Shown piece by piece: positions 1 to 7,661 of a stretch of 11,581 nt of DNA. Every line of letters starts with the position of its first letter. Position 1 is the stretch's first letter. Under the pieces are notes generated by a model, which saw only the letters and a program-made list of their open reading frames with translations, was not told the DNA's origin and ran no database searches. This stretch comes from Moraxellaceae bacterium (GTDB taxonomy: Bacteria; Pseudomonadota; Gammaproteobacteria; Pseudomonadales; Ketobacteraceae), in assembly GCA_002402125.1 (NCBI GenBank), contig NVVG01000155.1, positions 1 to 11,581 of the forward strand, in the 5' to 3' direction. Position numbers and translations under genes: made by a program.

Positions 1-1401
1 CACATCAACAAACTTACCCGTCACCGCCGCTGCCGCTGCCATCGCTGGGCTGACTAAATGGGTGCGCCCACCGTAACCTTGGCGACCTTCAAAATTGCGG
101 TTAGAGGTTGACGCACAATGCTCGCCCTCACCCAACTTGTCCGCATTCATCGCCAAACACATAGAACAGCCTGGCTCACGCCATTCAAAACCGGCAGCAA
201 TAAAGATCTTATCCAACCCCTCTTCTTCCGCTTGTTTTTTAACCATGCCAGAGCCAGGAACCACTAACGCTTGAATAACGCGTGAATCAACATGGCGACC
301 CTTCGCTACTTCAGCGGCCGAACGTAAGTCCTCAATACGAGAATTCGTACAGGAACCGATGAATACCCTATCGGGAGTGACATCACTCATTGTCATACCC
401 GGTTTTAGATCCATGTATTCATAGGCTCGACGCATTCCCTCAGCCTTAACCGGGTCAGCCTCCGCGTCTGGGTCAGGCAATGCTTCATTGATCGCTACCA
501 CCATTTCGGGGGATGTCCCCCAACTCACTTGCGGAATAATTAATCCACCGTCTAATTCCACTAGCGCGTCAAATTCTGCGTCGGCATCACTGTAATACTC
601 GCGCCACGCTGTAACGGCTCGATCCCAAAGCTCGCCCTTTGGCGCGAAGGTCCTGCCGTTAAAATAGTCAATCGTGGTATCGTCAACGGCAACCATCCCC
701 GCCCGCGCACCCGCTTCGATGGCCATATTACACACCGTCATACGGCCTTCGATGGACAATGATTCCATCACCGTGCCGGCAAATTCAATGGCATAACCGG
801 TACCACCTGCAGTGCCAATTTTAGCGATGATGGCTAACACAACATCTTTAGCCGTGACGCCAACACCAATACTGCCATTGACACGGATAAGCATGTTTTT
901 CATCTTTTTCTGGATCAAACACTGAGTGGCAAGCACATGTTCAACCTCGGAGGTACCGATACCGTGCGCCAACGCGCCAAATGCCCCATGAGTAGAGGTA
1001 TGAGAGTCACCACAGACTATGGTCATACCCGGTAAAGCCGCACCCTGCTCCGGACCAACAACATGCAACACACCCTGGCGCTCATCATTCATCTTATACT
1101 CAAGAATACCGAATTCGTCGCAATTATCGTCTAATGTCTGCACCTGGATACGAGCAACCTCATCTTCGATACCCTTCACACCTTCCGATCGATTTGTGGT
1201 TGGTACGTTATGATCCGGGGTAGCAATATTCGTGTCTATACGCCAAAGTTTTCTATTGGCCAAACGTAGACCTTCGAAGGCCTGCGGCGACGTCACCTCA
1301 TGTATCAAATGACGATCGATATATATCAATGCCGTGCCATCTTCACGCTCTTTAACCAAGTGCACTTGCCACAATTTGTCGTATAACGTCTTACCCGCCA
1401 T
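1..1401 (-). CDS. leuC: 3-isopropylmalate dehydratase large subunit, partial at its 3' end
   Basis: Large subunit of isopropylmalate isomerase, which with LeuD converts 2-isopropylmalate to 3-isopropylmalate in cytoplasmic leucine biosynthesis. Translation from the ATG at 1401 gives 467 codons without a stop before the window edge. The last visible residues (GKFVDV) match the usual LeuC end, so only a few codons are missing. Aconitase-family features are clear: [14 protein letters not shown], the IGSCTNSR motif with Cys351, and EPGCSMC with Cys412 and Cys415. These three cysteines are the expected [4Fe-4S] ligands. The start is supported by GAGGA about 7 nt upstream on the minus strand. leuD and leuB would be expected next, beyond the left edge. 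The gene is divergent from a LysR-type regulator that may control it. Nothing appears broken. The identification is secure. Confidence 0.97.
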   Translation of the reverse strand, partial: MAGKTLYDKLWQVHLVKEREDGTALIYIDRHLIHEVTSPQAFEGLRLANRKLWRIDTNIATPDHNVPTTNRSEGVKGIEDEVARIQVQTLDDNCDEFGILEYKMNDERQGVLHVVGPEQGAALPGMTIVCGDSHTSTHGAFGALAHGIGTSEVEHVLATQCLIQKKMKNMLIRVNGSIGVGVTAKDVVLAIIAKIGTAGGTGYAIEFAGTVMESLSIEGRMTVCNMAIEAGARAGMVAVDDTTIDYFNGRTFAPKGELWDRAVTAWREYYSDADAEFDALVELDGGLIIPQVSWGTSPEMVVAINEALPDPDAEADPVKAEGMRRAYEYMDLKPGMTMSDVTPDRVFIGSCTNSRIEDLRSAAEVAKGRHVDSRVIQALVVPGSGMVKKQAEEEGLDKIFIAAGFEWREPGCSMCLAMNADKLGEGEHCASTSNRNFEGRQGYGGRTHLVSPAMAAAAAVTGKFVDV

Positions 1402-1470
1402 GGGTTTGTCCTCAATCAATAGTTTAGAAATTTGCTAGGGGTAAAACGAGTCACCCTATGCATTAAATGA

Positions 1471-1500
1471 ATTCTATCGTTGACTAAGCCATAACTCCAA
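1471..1500 (-). promoter_or_regulatory. candidate leuC promoter
   Basis: On the minus strand TTGGAG (1500-1495) and TAGAAT (1476-1471) are separated by 18 bp and could be the -35 and -10 elements. Transcription would start near 1464, giving a leader of about 60 nt before leuC. The -10 is good and the -35 weak, as expected for an activator-dependent promoter. Assigned by eye only. Confidence 0.4.
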
Positions 1501-1502
1501 TT

Positions 1503-1542
1503 TATATTTCTTATAGTTTGGATTCCTTTTTGGAATACCAAA
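1503..1542. promoter_or_regulatory. candidate LysR-type regulator binding region between leuC and the regulator gene
   Basis: Two dyads sit side by side. At 1517-1542, TTTGGATTCC and GGAATACCAAA are inverted repeats around five T, with 10-bp arms and one unpaired A. At 1503-1515, TATA-TTTCT-TATA fits the T-N11-A pattern of LysR-family sites. If leuC transcription starts near 1464, the larger dyad is centred near -65 and the smaller near -45. These are the usual places for the recognition and activation sites of a LysR-type activator. The dyads are seen directly; the function is inferred. Confidence 0.5.
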
Positions 1543-1558
1543 AAGCCAGTTATTCAAC

Positions 1559-1594
1559 ATTGCCGAAACAATTGCCGTAACCATTGCCGTAAAA
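1559..1594 (+). repeat. three tandem 12-bp repeats in front of the LysR-type gene
   Basis: ATTGCCGAAACA, ATTGCCGTAACC and ATTGCCGTAAAA follow each other without gaps. The seven bases ATTGCCG are constant. The last unit runs into the ribosome-binding sequence AAGGAT that lies just before the ATG at 1605. The array is either a small slippage-type repeat in the leader or a set of in-phase protein sites. Nothing decides between these. Confidence 0.8.
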
Positions 1595-1604
1595 AGGATC
1601 ACCC

Positions 1605-2480
1605 ATGGACACTCCCGCCTTAAAGGCCTTCGTCATGGTCGCTGAACACCGGTCATTCTCTATCGCCGCAGAAAAGCTTTTCATCACCCAGCCTGCAATC
1701 AGTAAACGTATCGCTGGACTGGAGCAGGAGTTGAATTGCCAACTATTTGACCGCATTGGCCGTCAAGTAGTTCTCACCGAAGCAGGCATTGCCCTACTAC
1801 CACGTGCCAACAACATACTCAGACAAGTAGAAGAAACCCGTCGCGCCATGACCAATTTATCGGGTGAAGTGTCCGGTGCATTATCAATGGGAACCTCTCA
1901 CCACGTAGGGCTACATCGCCTGCCTATCGTACTGCGCCAATTCACCACCCAATATCCTAATGTAGAAATGGACCTAAAGTTCATCGATTCCGAACAAGCT
2001 TACGACCTAGTGATGCAAGGTAAATTAGAATTAGGCATCGTCACCCTGCCTCTTACTGACCCTTCGCCACTAAAAGCGTTACCTATTTGGGATGACCCTT
2101 TATCCATTGTGGTAGGTGAAGATCATCCTCTAGCAAACAAAGCAAAACTTAGCCTACAAGACTTATCGTCTTACACCGCCATTCTACCGAGTGAAACAAC
2201 CTTTACCCGTCGCTTAGTAGAGACCCTATTCGATGAACAGGGTTTGTTGGTCAATGTATCCATTTCTACTAATTATTTGGAGACCATTAAGATGATGGTA
2301 TCCATTGGGTTAGGTTGGAGTGTCTTACCGACGATAATGATTGATAAAGACATTAAGCAATTAGTCATACCTGACTTTAAGGTAAAGCGCAGTCTTGGGG
2401 TTTTGTATCACCCTGGCCACTCGTTATCAAATGCGGCCAAGGCGATGCTGGAACTAATAGAAAACAATAAATCGAAATAA
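1605..2480 (+). CDS. LysR-family transcriptional regulator, divergent from leuC
   Basis: A cytoplasmic DNA-binding regulator of 291 residues, normal for the family. The N-terminal winged helix-turn-helix is typical: residues 18-48 carry the FSIAAEKLFITQPAISKRI pattern followed by LEQELNCQLFDR. A linker helix runs to about residue 90, and the rest is a periplasmic-binding-protein-like effector domain. AAGGAT stands about 6 nt before the ATG at 1605 and supports this start. The gene is head-to-head with leuC across 203 bp holding LysR-type dyads. A LysR gene divergent from leuC is a recurrent arrangement in gammaproteobacteria, so control of the leucine genes is likely. The effector is unknown. 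It converges with the SulP gene, 42 bp separating the two stops, and no clear terminator is visible between them. Confidence 0.93.
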   Translation: MDTPALKAFVMVAEHRSFSIAAEKLFITQPAISKRIAGLEQELNCQLFDRIGRQVVLTEAGIALLPRANNILRQVEETRRAMTNLSGEVSGALSMGTSHHVGLHRLPIVLRQFTTQYPNVEMDLKFIDSEQAYDLVMQGKLELGIVTLPLTDPSPLKALPIWDDPLSIVVGEDHPLANKAKLSLQDLSSYTAILPSETTFTRRLVETLFDEQGLLVNVSISTNYLETIKMMVSIGLGWSVLPTIMIDKDIKQLVIPDFKVKRSLGVLYHPGHSLSNAAKAMLELIENNKSK

Positions 2481-2522
2481 TGTGGTAAACCTCGGATATT
2501 CGATGATAATCCAGCAAATTCT

Positions 2523-4169
2523 CTATTTAGCAATTAGACCATTAGCATAACGTAACGCCGACAATCGATTAGGGTGGACACACTCTTCTGATATTGCATC
2601 CAAGCTGTGCTCACGACCTAATGTTTCCGCTGCCGCACCCGATCGCAACGCAACCACGACCTTCCGATTATCCTCTAGGGTATTAGCAATGATGTCTCTT
2701 ATCGCTACTGAAGCCGTATAATCAAGTGCTGGCACGTCTGACAGATCGAGCACGATCACCTGATAGTCTTTCTGATAAGCCACCAAACGCACCATTGATT
2801 TTGCCGCGCCAAAACTCATTGGTCCCCCAAGATGAAACAACAACAAATGCCCATTGGCAGCCTTAAGCAATGCAGCCTCTTCATCCGACATTGCCGCAGC
2901 TTCATCCACACCGCGAATGATATTGATATTTTCTAACTGGAGTTCCGATTGGCGCTTAAGGAACAACAAACAAGCCATCAATACGCCTGCGCCGACCGCC
3001 ATAATAAGATCAACAAACACCGTCATTAGCAAAACCACTAGCATTATCACAACGCCTGGCCGGGATGATTTGTGCATGATCTTAAGGTAATCCCAATCAA
3101 TTATGTCAGTACCGACTTTAATCAAGATACCGGCCAACACAACGTGCGGAATATAACTCGCTACCGAACCAAGCCCAAGCACAATGGAAAGTAATACCAG
3201 GGCGTGTAACATGCCGGATATTGGAGTTTGACCACCAGCTCGCACATTAATCATGGTACGCATCGTTGCCCCTGCACCGGGCAAACCACCAAATATGCCA
3301 GAAATAGTGTTACCTATGCCTTGGCCTATTAATTCCCGATCTGAATTGTGGTGGCTGCGAGTAATATTGTCTGCCACCAGCGATGTCAGCAATGAATCGA
3401 TAGTACCCAGCAAGGCCAGCATTAGTGCCGACTTTATCATGCCCGGCAATAATTCAGCGGTAATGGTTGGAAACTGTGGGCTTGGTAAGCCTGTGGGGAT
3501 ATCACCCAAGATAGTAATACCCAGATCTTCTGGAATCGCAAAAAACAATAGTAAGGTACCAACAACCAGCGCTACTAGCGGTGCTGGCACAAAACGAGTG
3601 ATTTTAGCGGGGCTGAAATACACTAACGCTATCGTTAACAAACCGAGCATCAATGCCGCTACATTAATGTCGGCAAATACAACGGATAAATTTTGCAGTG
3701 ACACCAATGGACCACCAGCCGCCGGGTGTCCCAATAGCGGGCCTAACTGCAAAATAATGATGATGACACCAATACCGCTCATAAATCCAGAGATCACGGG
3801 CTGAGGAACATAATTGATATAACTACCAATACGCAACACACCAAATAGAATTTGGAACAAGCCGCCCATTATGACGATAGTAAAAGCAAGTAAAGGCCCC
3901 TGAACAGGGTCCATTGCGACGTATTCGGTAAATATTGCGGCCATGACTACCGTCATTGGGCCGGTAGGGCCTGATACTTGAGAAGGTGTACCGCCAAAAA
4001 GCGCGGCAAAGAAACCGACAAAAATGGCGCCATACAATCCAGCGATAGGCCCTGCACCTGAGGAAACACCAAATGCTAGCGCTAAAGGAAGTGCGACAAC
4101 TGCGGCAGTGAGTCCACCGAATATATCCCCGCGGATATTTTTAAAATGAAGCCCGTTAACTAATTGCAA
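2523..4169 (-). CDS. SulP-family inorganic anion transporter with C-terminal STAS domain
   Basis: An inner-membrane transporter of 548 residues, probably for sulfate, bicarbonate or another anion or dicarboxylate. The family is clear but the substrate cannot be read from the sequence. The opening NIRGDIFGGLTAAVVALPLALAFG (residues 11-34, shown here in part by its NIRGD start) and QVSGPTGPM (64-72) are classic SulP signatures. A run of hydrophobic segments continues to about residue 405. Residues 438-540 form a STAS domain, with the LDLSDVP..DYTAS loop around Thr485 and Ser487. The start appears to be TTG at 4169, because GAGGA lies 6 nt upstream and the closer ATG (in another frame) stops after six codons. 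No in-frame ATG precedes the conserved region. The gene stands alone, converging with the LysR gene. Confidence 0.94.
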   Translation of the reverse strand: MQLVNGLHFKNIRGDIFGGLTAAVVALPLALAFGVSSGAGPIAGLYGAIFVGFFAALFGGTPSQVSGPTGPMTVVMAAIFTEYVAMDPVQGPLLAFTIVIMGGLFQILFGVLRIGSYINYVPQPVISGFMSGIGVIIIILQLGPLLGHPAAGGPLVSLQNLSVVFADINVAALMLGLLTIALVYFSPAKITRFVPAPLVALVVGTLLLFFAIPEDLGITILGDIPTGLPSPQFPTITAELLPGMIKSALMLALLGTIDSLLTSLVADNITRSHHNSDRELIGQGIGNTISGIFGGLPGAGATMRTMINVRAGGQTPISGMLHALVLLSIVLGLGSVASYIPHVVLAGILIKVGTDIIDWDYLKIMHKSSRPGVVIMLVVLLMTVFVDLIMAVGAGVLMACLLFLKRQSELQLENINIIRGVDEAAAMSDEEAALLKAANGHLLLFHLGGPMSFGAAKSMVRLVAYQKDYQVIVLDLSDVPALDYTASVAIRDIIANTLEDNRKVVVALRSGAAAETLGREHSLDAISEECVHPNRLSALRYANGLIAK

Positions 4170-4372
4170 AAGACATCCTCAATTTTGATTAATAAATCGA
4201 CGAAGGATTATACCACCACCAGAGCGCTTGCAAATAGCAAACAACGTTTAGTAACAATCATTTTTTAATATAAATATCAACAACATAGAACCAACAAGCA
4301 AAAGTCAGGGACTTAATCAGGCAAAAAACATCACAAAACATTAAGAAGTCAGGACAAAAATGGATAATATCT
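4170..4372. other. AT-rich intergenic gap between the SulP and GGCT-fold genes
   Basis: This stretch holds the SulP ribosome-binding site and presumably its promoter. It is rich in A/T runs, and no coding frame, RNA gene or convincing hairpin was seen. Confidence 0.6.
4176..4180 (-). promoter_or_regulatory. ribosome-binding site that fixes the SulP TTG start
   Basis: GAGGA on the minus strand lies 6 nt before the TTG codon at 4169-4167. The intervening ATG (minus strand, 4178-4176) overlaps this site and opens a frame that ends almost at once. The TTG is therefore the more credible initiator. Confidence 0.7.
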
Positions 4373-4777
4373 TTAAGGCAGCAATGGAATATTATATCGC
4401 TTCATAAATTGCACTCGGTAGTCTTCTAACATCCATTCCTGTTTGGTTAACCGCATTGCCGCCCGCCTAGGCACAATGTAACACCACGCATTTACCGTGC
4501 GACCCAAGTGACCTTTTACCTTAACCAATTGGCGTCGGTATAGATCACCTTCGAATCGATCCAGCGCCTTTAGGTGTGATGCTGTAACTCCCAAACACAG
4601 CTTGCCGACAGTTTCACCCGCGGGGTTCTGCACCACACCCGGATAATCCGCGCCTTTTACAAGGTACCGGCTATAGCCAATCAAGGTTGCATCTTGCAAG
4701 GTAAAATCTTTACCCGTCACCATCTGCAAAACTCGAGGCTCCATCAGTGTGCCGTAACAAAATAAATGATCTGACAT
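4373..4777 (-). CDS. gamma-glutamylcyclotransferase-fold protein (GGCT/AIG2-like)
   Basis: A small soluble protein of 134 residues with the gamma-glutamylcyclotransferase fold. Members release 5-oxoproline from gamma-glutamyl amines or amino acids, and many bacterial ones have no known substrate. YGTLMEP at residues 8-14 is the substrate-binding loop. Glu76 in LDRFEGDLYRR is at the place of the catalytic glutamate, so the enzyme is likely active. The ATG at 4777 is chosen because GGAAG lies 5 nt upstream; a longer frame from 4798 lacks such a site and adds seven residues unlike the family start. The gene is alone, separated by about 200 bp of AT-rich sequence from the SulP gene. The family is secure; the substrate is unknown. 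Confidence 0.9.
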   Translation of the reverse strand: MSDHLFCYGTLMEPRVLQMVTGKDFTLQDATLIGYSRYLVKGADYPGVVQNPAGETVGKLCLGVTASHLKALDRFEGDLYRRQLVKVKGHLGRTVNAWCYIVPRRAAMRLTKQEWMLEDYRVQFMKRYNIPLLP

Positions 4778-4886
4778 AATTACTTCCAATAGACACAAAA
4801 GAACTACTTTTGTGAGAATTTAATAGTGTTTGCTCATCTGGGAATTTGATTCAACATAACGCCTAAGCCCACCACGAGACTGAACG

Positions 4887-5066
4887 CTAGATAGTAAACC
4901 TATAAATGTCTGGTTTATACCCAGGTGACGTCACAATTTGCTCAAAATGTTTCAACAAAATATCATCAAAGGATTTCAACAATTGTATATTCACTTGAAT
5001 TGTTTCTTCTGACAGCGTTCCCTGCTCCCACTCCGAAATAAGAAACTTCCACATTTCCGCATGGAC
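4887..5066 (-). pseudogene. fossil 3' end of a second GntR-family regulator gene
   Basis: This segment encodes 59 residues and a TAG stop and aligns gap-free with the last 59 codons and TAA stop of the intact GntR gene at 7482-7661, always offset by 2595 bp. By eye 170 of 180 positions agree, including an unbroken identical run of 101 bp (4930-5030). Six of the ten differences lie in the last 20 bp. Five residues differ, two inside (Val to Ala, Leu to Ser) and three in the final four. The reading frame is open, but no start codon or DNA-binding domain lies upstream: similarity stops sharply after 5066. It is a truncated paralogue or partial duplicate and is unlikely to make a functional protein. 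Confidence 0.9.
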
Positions 5067-5152
5067 TCCGCAGATTTCCCCTTACCAGTGGTGATATAGA
5101 CGAGCTCACATTTAAACAATGGGTAGATTGCATTCGCAAAGGCTATTCATGA
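5067..5152 (+). pseudogene. unidentified coding tail fused to the GntR fossil
   Basis: From about 5069 a plus-strand frame is open to a TGA at 5150-5152 and reads as a protein-like end of about 27 residues, including DELTFKQWVDCIRKGYS. It has no start codon or ribosome site of its own and begins where the GntR similarity ends. It may be the last piece of a gene once divergent from the decayed regulator, with everything between deleted. It could also be chance coding. A short FPL element is shared in frame with the end of the monooxygenase at 8442-9983, which is too little to claim homology. Confidence 0.35.
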
Positions 5153-5163
5153 ATTAACGAAGC

Positions 5164-5178
5164 GCCATTGATAATGGC
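5164..5178. repeat. perfect 15-nt inverted repeat upstream of the receptor gene
   Basis: GCCATT-GAT-AATGGC has two perfect 6-bp arms. No T run follows on either strand, so it is not a standard intrinsic terminator. It lies 12 nt after the stop of the unidentified tail and about 150 bp before the receptor start, so an operator or weak attenuator is possible. Confidence 0.5.
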
Positions 5179-5243
5179 TCAGCAATGCCCTTTAATATTC
5201 CAAATAGAGCTATTCATTTATCTATCAACAATCGATATTTGTA

Positions 5244-5279
5244 CAATATATTGACAATATAGCCAATAAAATCAATACT
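5244..5279 (+). promoter_or_regulatory. candidate promoter of the TonB-dependent receptor gene with overlapping dyads
   Basis: TTGACA (5251-5256), a 17-bp spacer and AATACT (5274-5279) make a good sigma-70 promoter, with transcription from about 5286. The -35 is buried in two overlapping palindromes: CAATATATTG (5244-5253) and ATATTG-A-CAATAT (5248-5260). A repressor bound there would block polymerase. The 10-mer TATTGACAAT containing the -35 also occurs at 8304-8313 upstream of the monooxygenase gene. Sequence elements are seen; regulation is inferred. Confidence 0.5.
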
Positions 5280-5327
5280 TAAAGGCATAACTTTGCACTA
5301 AAATAAAAGAAGGATAGGTGTTGCGTC

Positions 5328-7439
5328 ATGCTCACAAAAATCTGCCTTCCGCTTTTTCTATTCTGCTCAACACTGTGCTCCAATGCCTATGCTGCAGCAT
5401 TCGACGATTTTAGTCTCGAACAGTTATTAGAAATCGAGACAAGTATTGCTTCTGTTGGCAACGAAGCTATTCCCAAAGCCCCAGCGATTGTCAGTCGATA
5501 CAATCTTAAAGACATACAAAAAATGGGCATCTCCAAACTCGAAGATTTACTGTCATTAATTCCCGGGGTTCTGGTCAAACAGGGAGTTGGTGGTTATCCC
5601 ATTGTTATCATTAGAGGCATTACCCAGTTTAACAACCAAAAAGTACTCTTTTTGCTTGATGATGTCCCCTATTGGGATTCAGAAAACGGCAATTTTCCAA
5701 TTCGAGGCATTCCTATGGAAGCGATCGATCATGTGGAGGTGATTCGCGGCCCAGGAGCAATCTTTTATGGTACAAATGCAACAACGGGTGTCATAAAAAT
5801 CACCACTAAGAAAGAAAACAGCAGCGTGGTTACCGGTTCGGTTGGTAGTAATGGTCAGCGCAATGTTAGCGCATATATTGAACACAGCTTTAACGAAAAT
5901 ATTCGATTACATATTTCCGGTGAATTTCGCCGAGAAGATGGTTATCACGGTCAATTGAACAATACACTTGTTTTTGATCAATTCCGTTTTGTCGCGGAGG
6001 ACCTACTTGGTGAAAGCCCCGCAATTCCTTCGTCAGGCAGCATACCAGTAGTAGATGAAGGTGACAGCTTCTGGCTAAAATTTCAATTTCACAGCATCAA
6101 TGTTATTGCACACTATTTCGAAAACAACTATCAACAAATTGGCGGCATACTTGCCCCCTTTACGCTGTCAGAAGCGAAGTATATAGGCAAACTTTTACAC
6201 TTTGATTATGAATGGTCAAATGACAATATTTCCACTCAAATATTTACCGACTATAGCCATTTTGAAGATTACCAAGAAGACATTCATTCATTTGGCCAAA
6301 ACATCACTTTCTTTGGTGGTGGTTCCAGCGGTACAAGCATTTTTGAAATGGACAATCCAAGTGATGCGTTTCGTTGGCGTGCAGGGGGGACACTCAATTA
6401 TCAAATTAATGACCAGCTCAGTATTTTTGGCGGTGCCGAGTATGAACACCGCGCCGCTGCAGATAACATTATTCGCGTAAAGAACATGCCAAAATCTGCT
6501 TCAGATTTTCTTGCTTCTATCGGTTTTCCAGACTTAGCGAGCGAGCCATTTTCTGCCATACATTACGGTAGTGTAATTGAAAATTCGTTGTATACTCAGC
6601 TAGATTACCAATTAACGCACTGGCGTTTCCTAATTGGCGCTCGCCATACCGACAATGAAAACTGGGGTGAAACCACAACACCTCGCATAGCGACGGTATA
6701 CACAATCGATGATAAACAATCCCTAAAATTGCTCTATTCTGTCGGTTTTAATACTCCTAGCCTAAACCAAACCGATGTGTCCGACACAGGTGCCAATGTA
6801 GCTAATCCTAATCTAAAAACCGAAGAGATTAAAACGACTGATTTAGCCTACACGTATAGCGACGGTAACTCGCTCTTTGTGGTAAACCTGTATTACTTTG
6901 AAACAGATGACCTAGTACAAAATGTGTTTGCCAAGTCGACACCGGATGATATAAATATCAATTTAAACCTTGATGTAAAGCGCTGGGGATTAGAACTCGA
7001 TTATCAATATGCACAAGTGGAATGGAAAGTTTTTAGTAATTTTTCTTACCACCATCAAGGTAACCGCGATGATCATAGCGAAAATATTGTCTACAGTTCT
7101 GTCGCCGATTTTACCGAACAGATTGGAGACTTTACTGCTGCTGTTATACCCCGTTACACGGCCATGTTAGGTGGATTTTATAGTCCCACCATTAATCATG
7201 ACATTGGTGCTTCCATACGATATATAGGGGACATGAAAGGTGCTGATGCGGTACGGCTGCTTAATATCAACTACAGTTTCAAAGTCCATGATCAAAACAA
7301 TCGAACCTTAGAATTTTATACCCAAATCACCAATGCCCTGGATGAGGATATTGTTCACCCCGATGACAGCATTCCACCCATTGAATTGCCTGGCGGTGAT
7401 GGCAGAGGATGGGCGGCAGGCATGAAATTATATTTTTAA
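5328..7439 (+). CDS. TonB-dependent outer-membrane receptor
   Basis: A 703-residue outer-membrane transporter that takes up a scarce or bulky ligand using energy from TonB-ExbB-ExbD. Residues 1-24 are a signal peptide (charged start, LFLFC core, AYAAA cleavage region). The plug domain covers roughly 45-162 and contains the IRGI motif near 95-98 and VEVIRGPGAIFYGTNATTG at 136-154, the most conserved plug signature. The remainder is alternating beta-strand sequence of the barrel, and the chain ends in aromatic Phe (KLYF) as expected for outer-membrane insertion. AGGTG lies 7 nt before the ATG at 5328. The gene has its own promoter region and lies between the GntR fossil and the intact GntR gene, with 42 bp to the convergent GntR stop. 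The ligand is unknown; the neighbouring monooxygenase hints at an organic compound rather than a siderophore. Confidence 0.95.
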   Translation: MLTKICLPLFLFCSTLCSNAYAAAFDDFSLEQLLEIETSIASVGNEAIPKAPAIVSRYNLKDIQKMGISKLEDLLSLIPGVLVKQGVGGYPIVIIRGITQFNNQKVLFLLDDVPYWDSENGNFPIRGIPMEAIDHVEVIRGPGAIFYGTNATTGVIKITTKKENSSVVTGSVGSNGQRNVSAYIEHSFNENIRLHISGEFRREDGYHGQLNNTLVFDQFRFVAEDLLGESPAIPSSGSIPVVDEGDSFWLKFQFHSINVIAHYFENNYQQIGGILAPFTLSEAKYIGKLLHFDYEWSNDNISTQIFTDYSHFEDYQEDIHSFGQNITFFGGGSSGTSIFEMDNPSDAFRWRAGGTLNYQINDQLSIFGGAEYEHRAAADNIIRVKNMPKSASDFLASIGFPDLASEPFSAIHYGSVIENSLYTQLDYQLTHWRFLIGARHTDNENWGETTTPRIATVYTIDDKQSLKLLYSVGFNTPSLNQTDVSDTGANVANPNLKTEEIKTTDLAYTYSDGNSLFVVNLYYFETDDLVQNVFAKSTPDDININLNLDVKRWGLELDYQYAQVEWKVFSNFSYHHQGNRDDHSENIVYSSVADFTEQIGDFTAAVIPRYTAMLGGFYSPTINHDIGASIRYIGDMKGADAVRLLNINYSFKVHDQNNRTLEFYTQITNALDEDIVHPDDSIPPIELPGGDGRGWAAGMKLYF

Positions 7440-7481
7440 GAAGGTTCAAGATAACACGTAACCCATCCACGATACTGAATA

Positions 7482-7661
7482 TTAGAGGGTTAAACTATAG
7501 ATGTCTGGTTTATACCCAGGTGATGTCACAATTTGCTCAAAATGTTTCAACAAAATATCATCAAAGGATTTCAACAATTGTATATTCACTTGAATTGTTT
7601 CTTCTGACAGCGTTCCCTGCTCCCATTCCAAAATAAGAAACTTCCACATTTCCACATGGAC
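7482..7661. repeat. right copy of the 180-bp direct repeat flanking the receptor gene
   Basis: This is the 3' end of the intact GntR gene and is the partner of 4887-5066, in the same orientation. The two copies are 2595 bp apart and about 94% identical without gaps. Recombination between them would remove the receptor gene and its promoter while leaving an intact GntR reading frame. Confidence 0.9.

Noticed and set aside
2481..2522. Possible bidirectional terminator between the convergent LysR and SulP genes.
   Set aside because: The GGATATTC...GATAATCC arms pair poorly and there is no T run.
3253..3804. Plus-strand open frame of 183 codons.
   Set aside because: It lies opposite the SulP transporter gene and its composition is that of an antisense shadow with no ribosome site.
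7440..7481. TAACCC...GGGTTA inverted pair after the receptor gene as a terminator.
   Set aside because: Only six paired bases with a loop of more than 20 nt and no T run; too weak to call.
4887..7661. The direct repeats as ends of a composite transposon or IS element.
   Set aside because: The repeats are coding ends of a regulator gene; no transposase, terminal inverted repeats or target-site duplication is visible.
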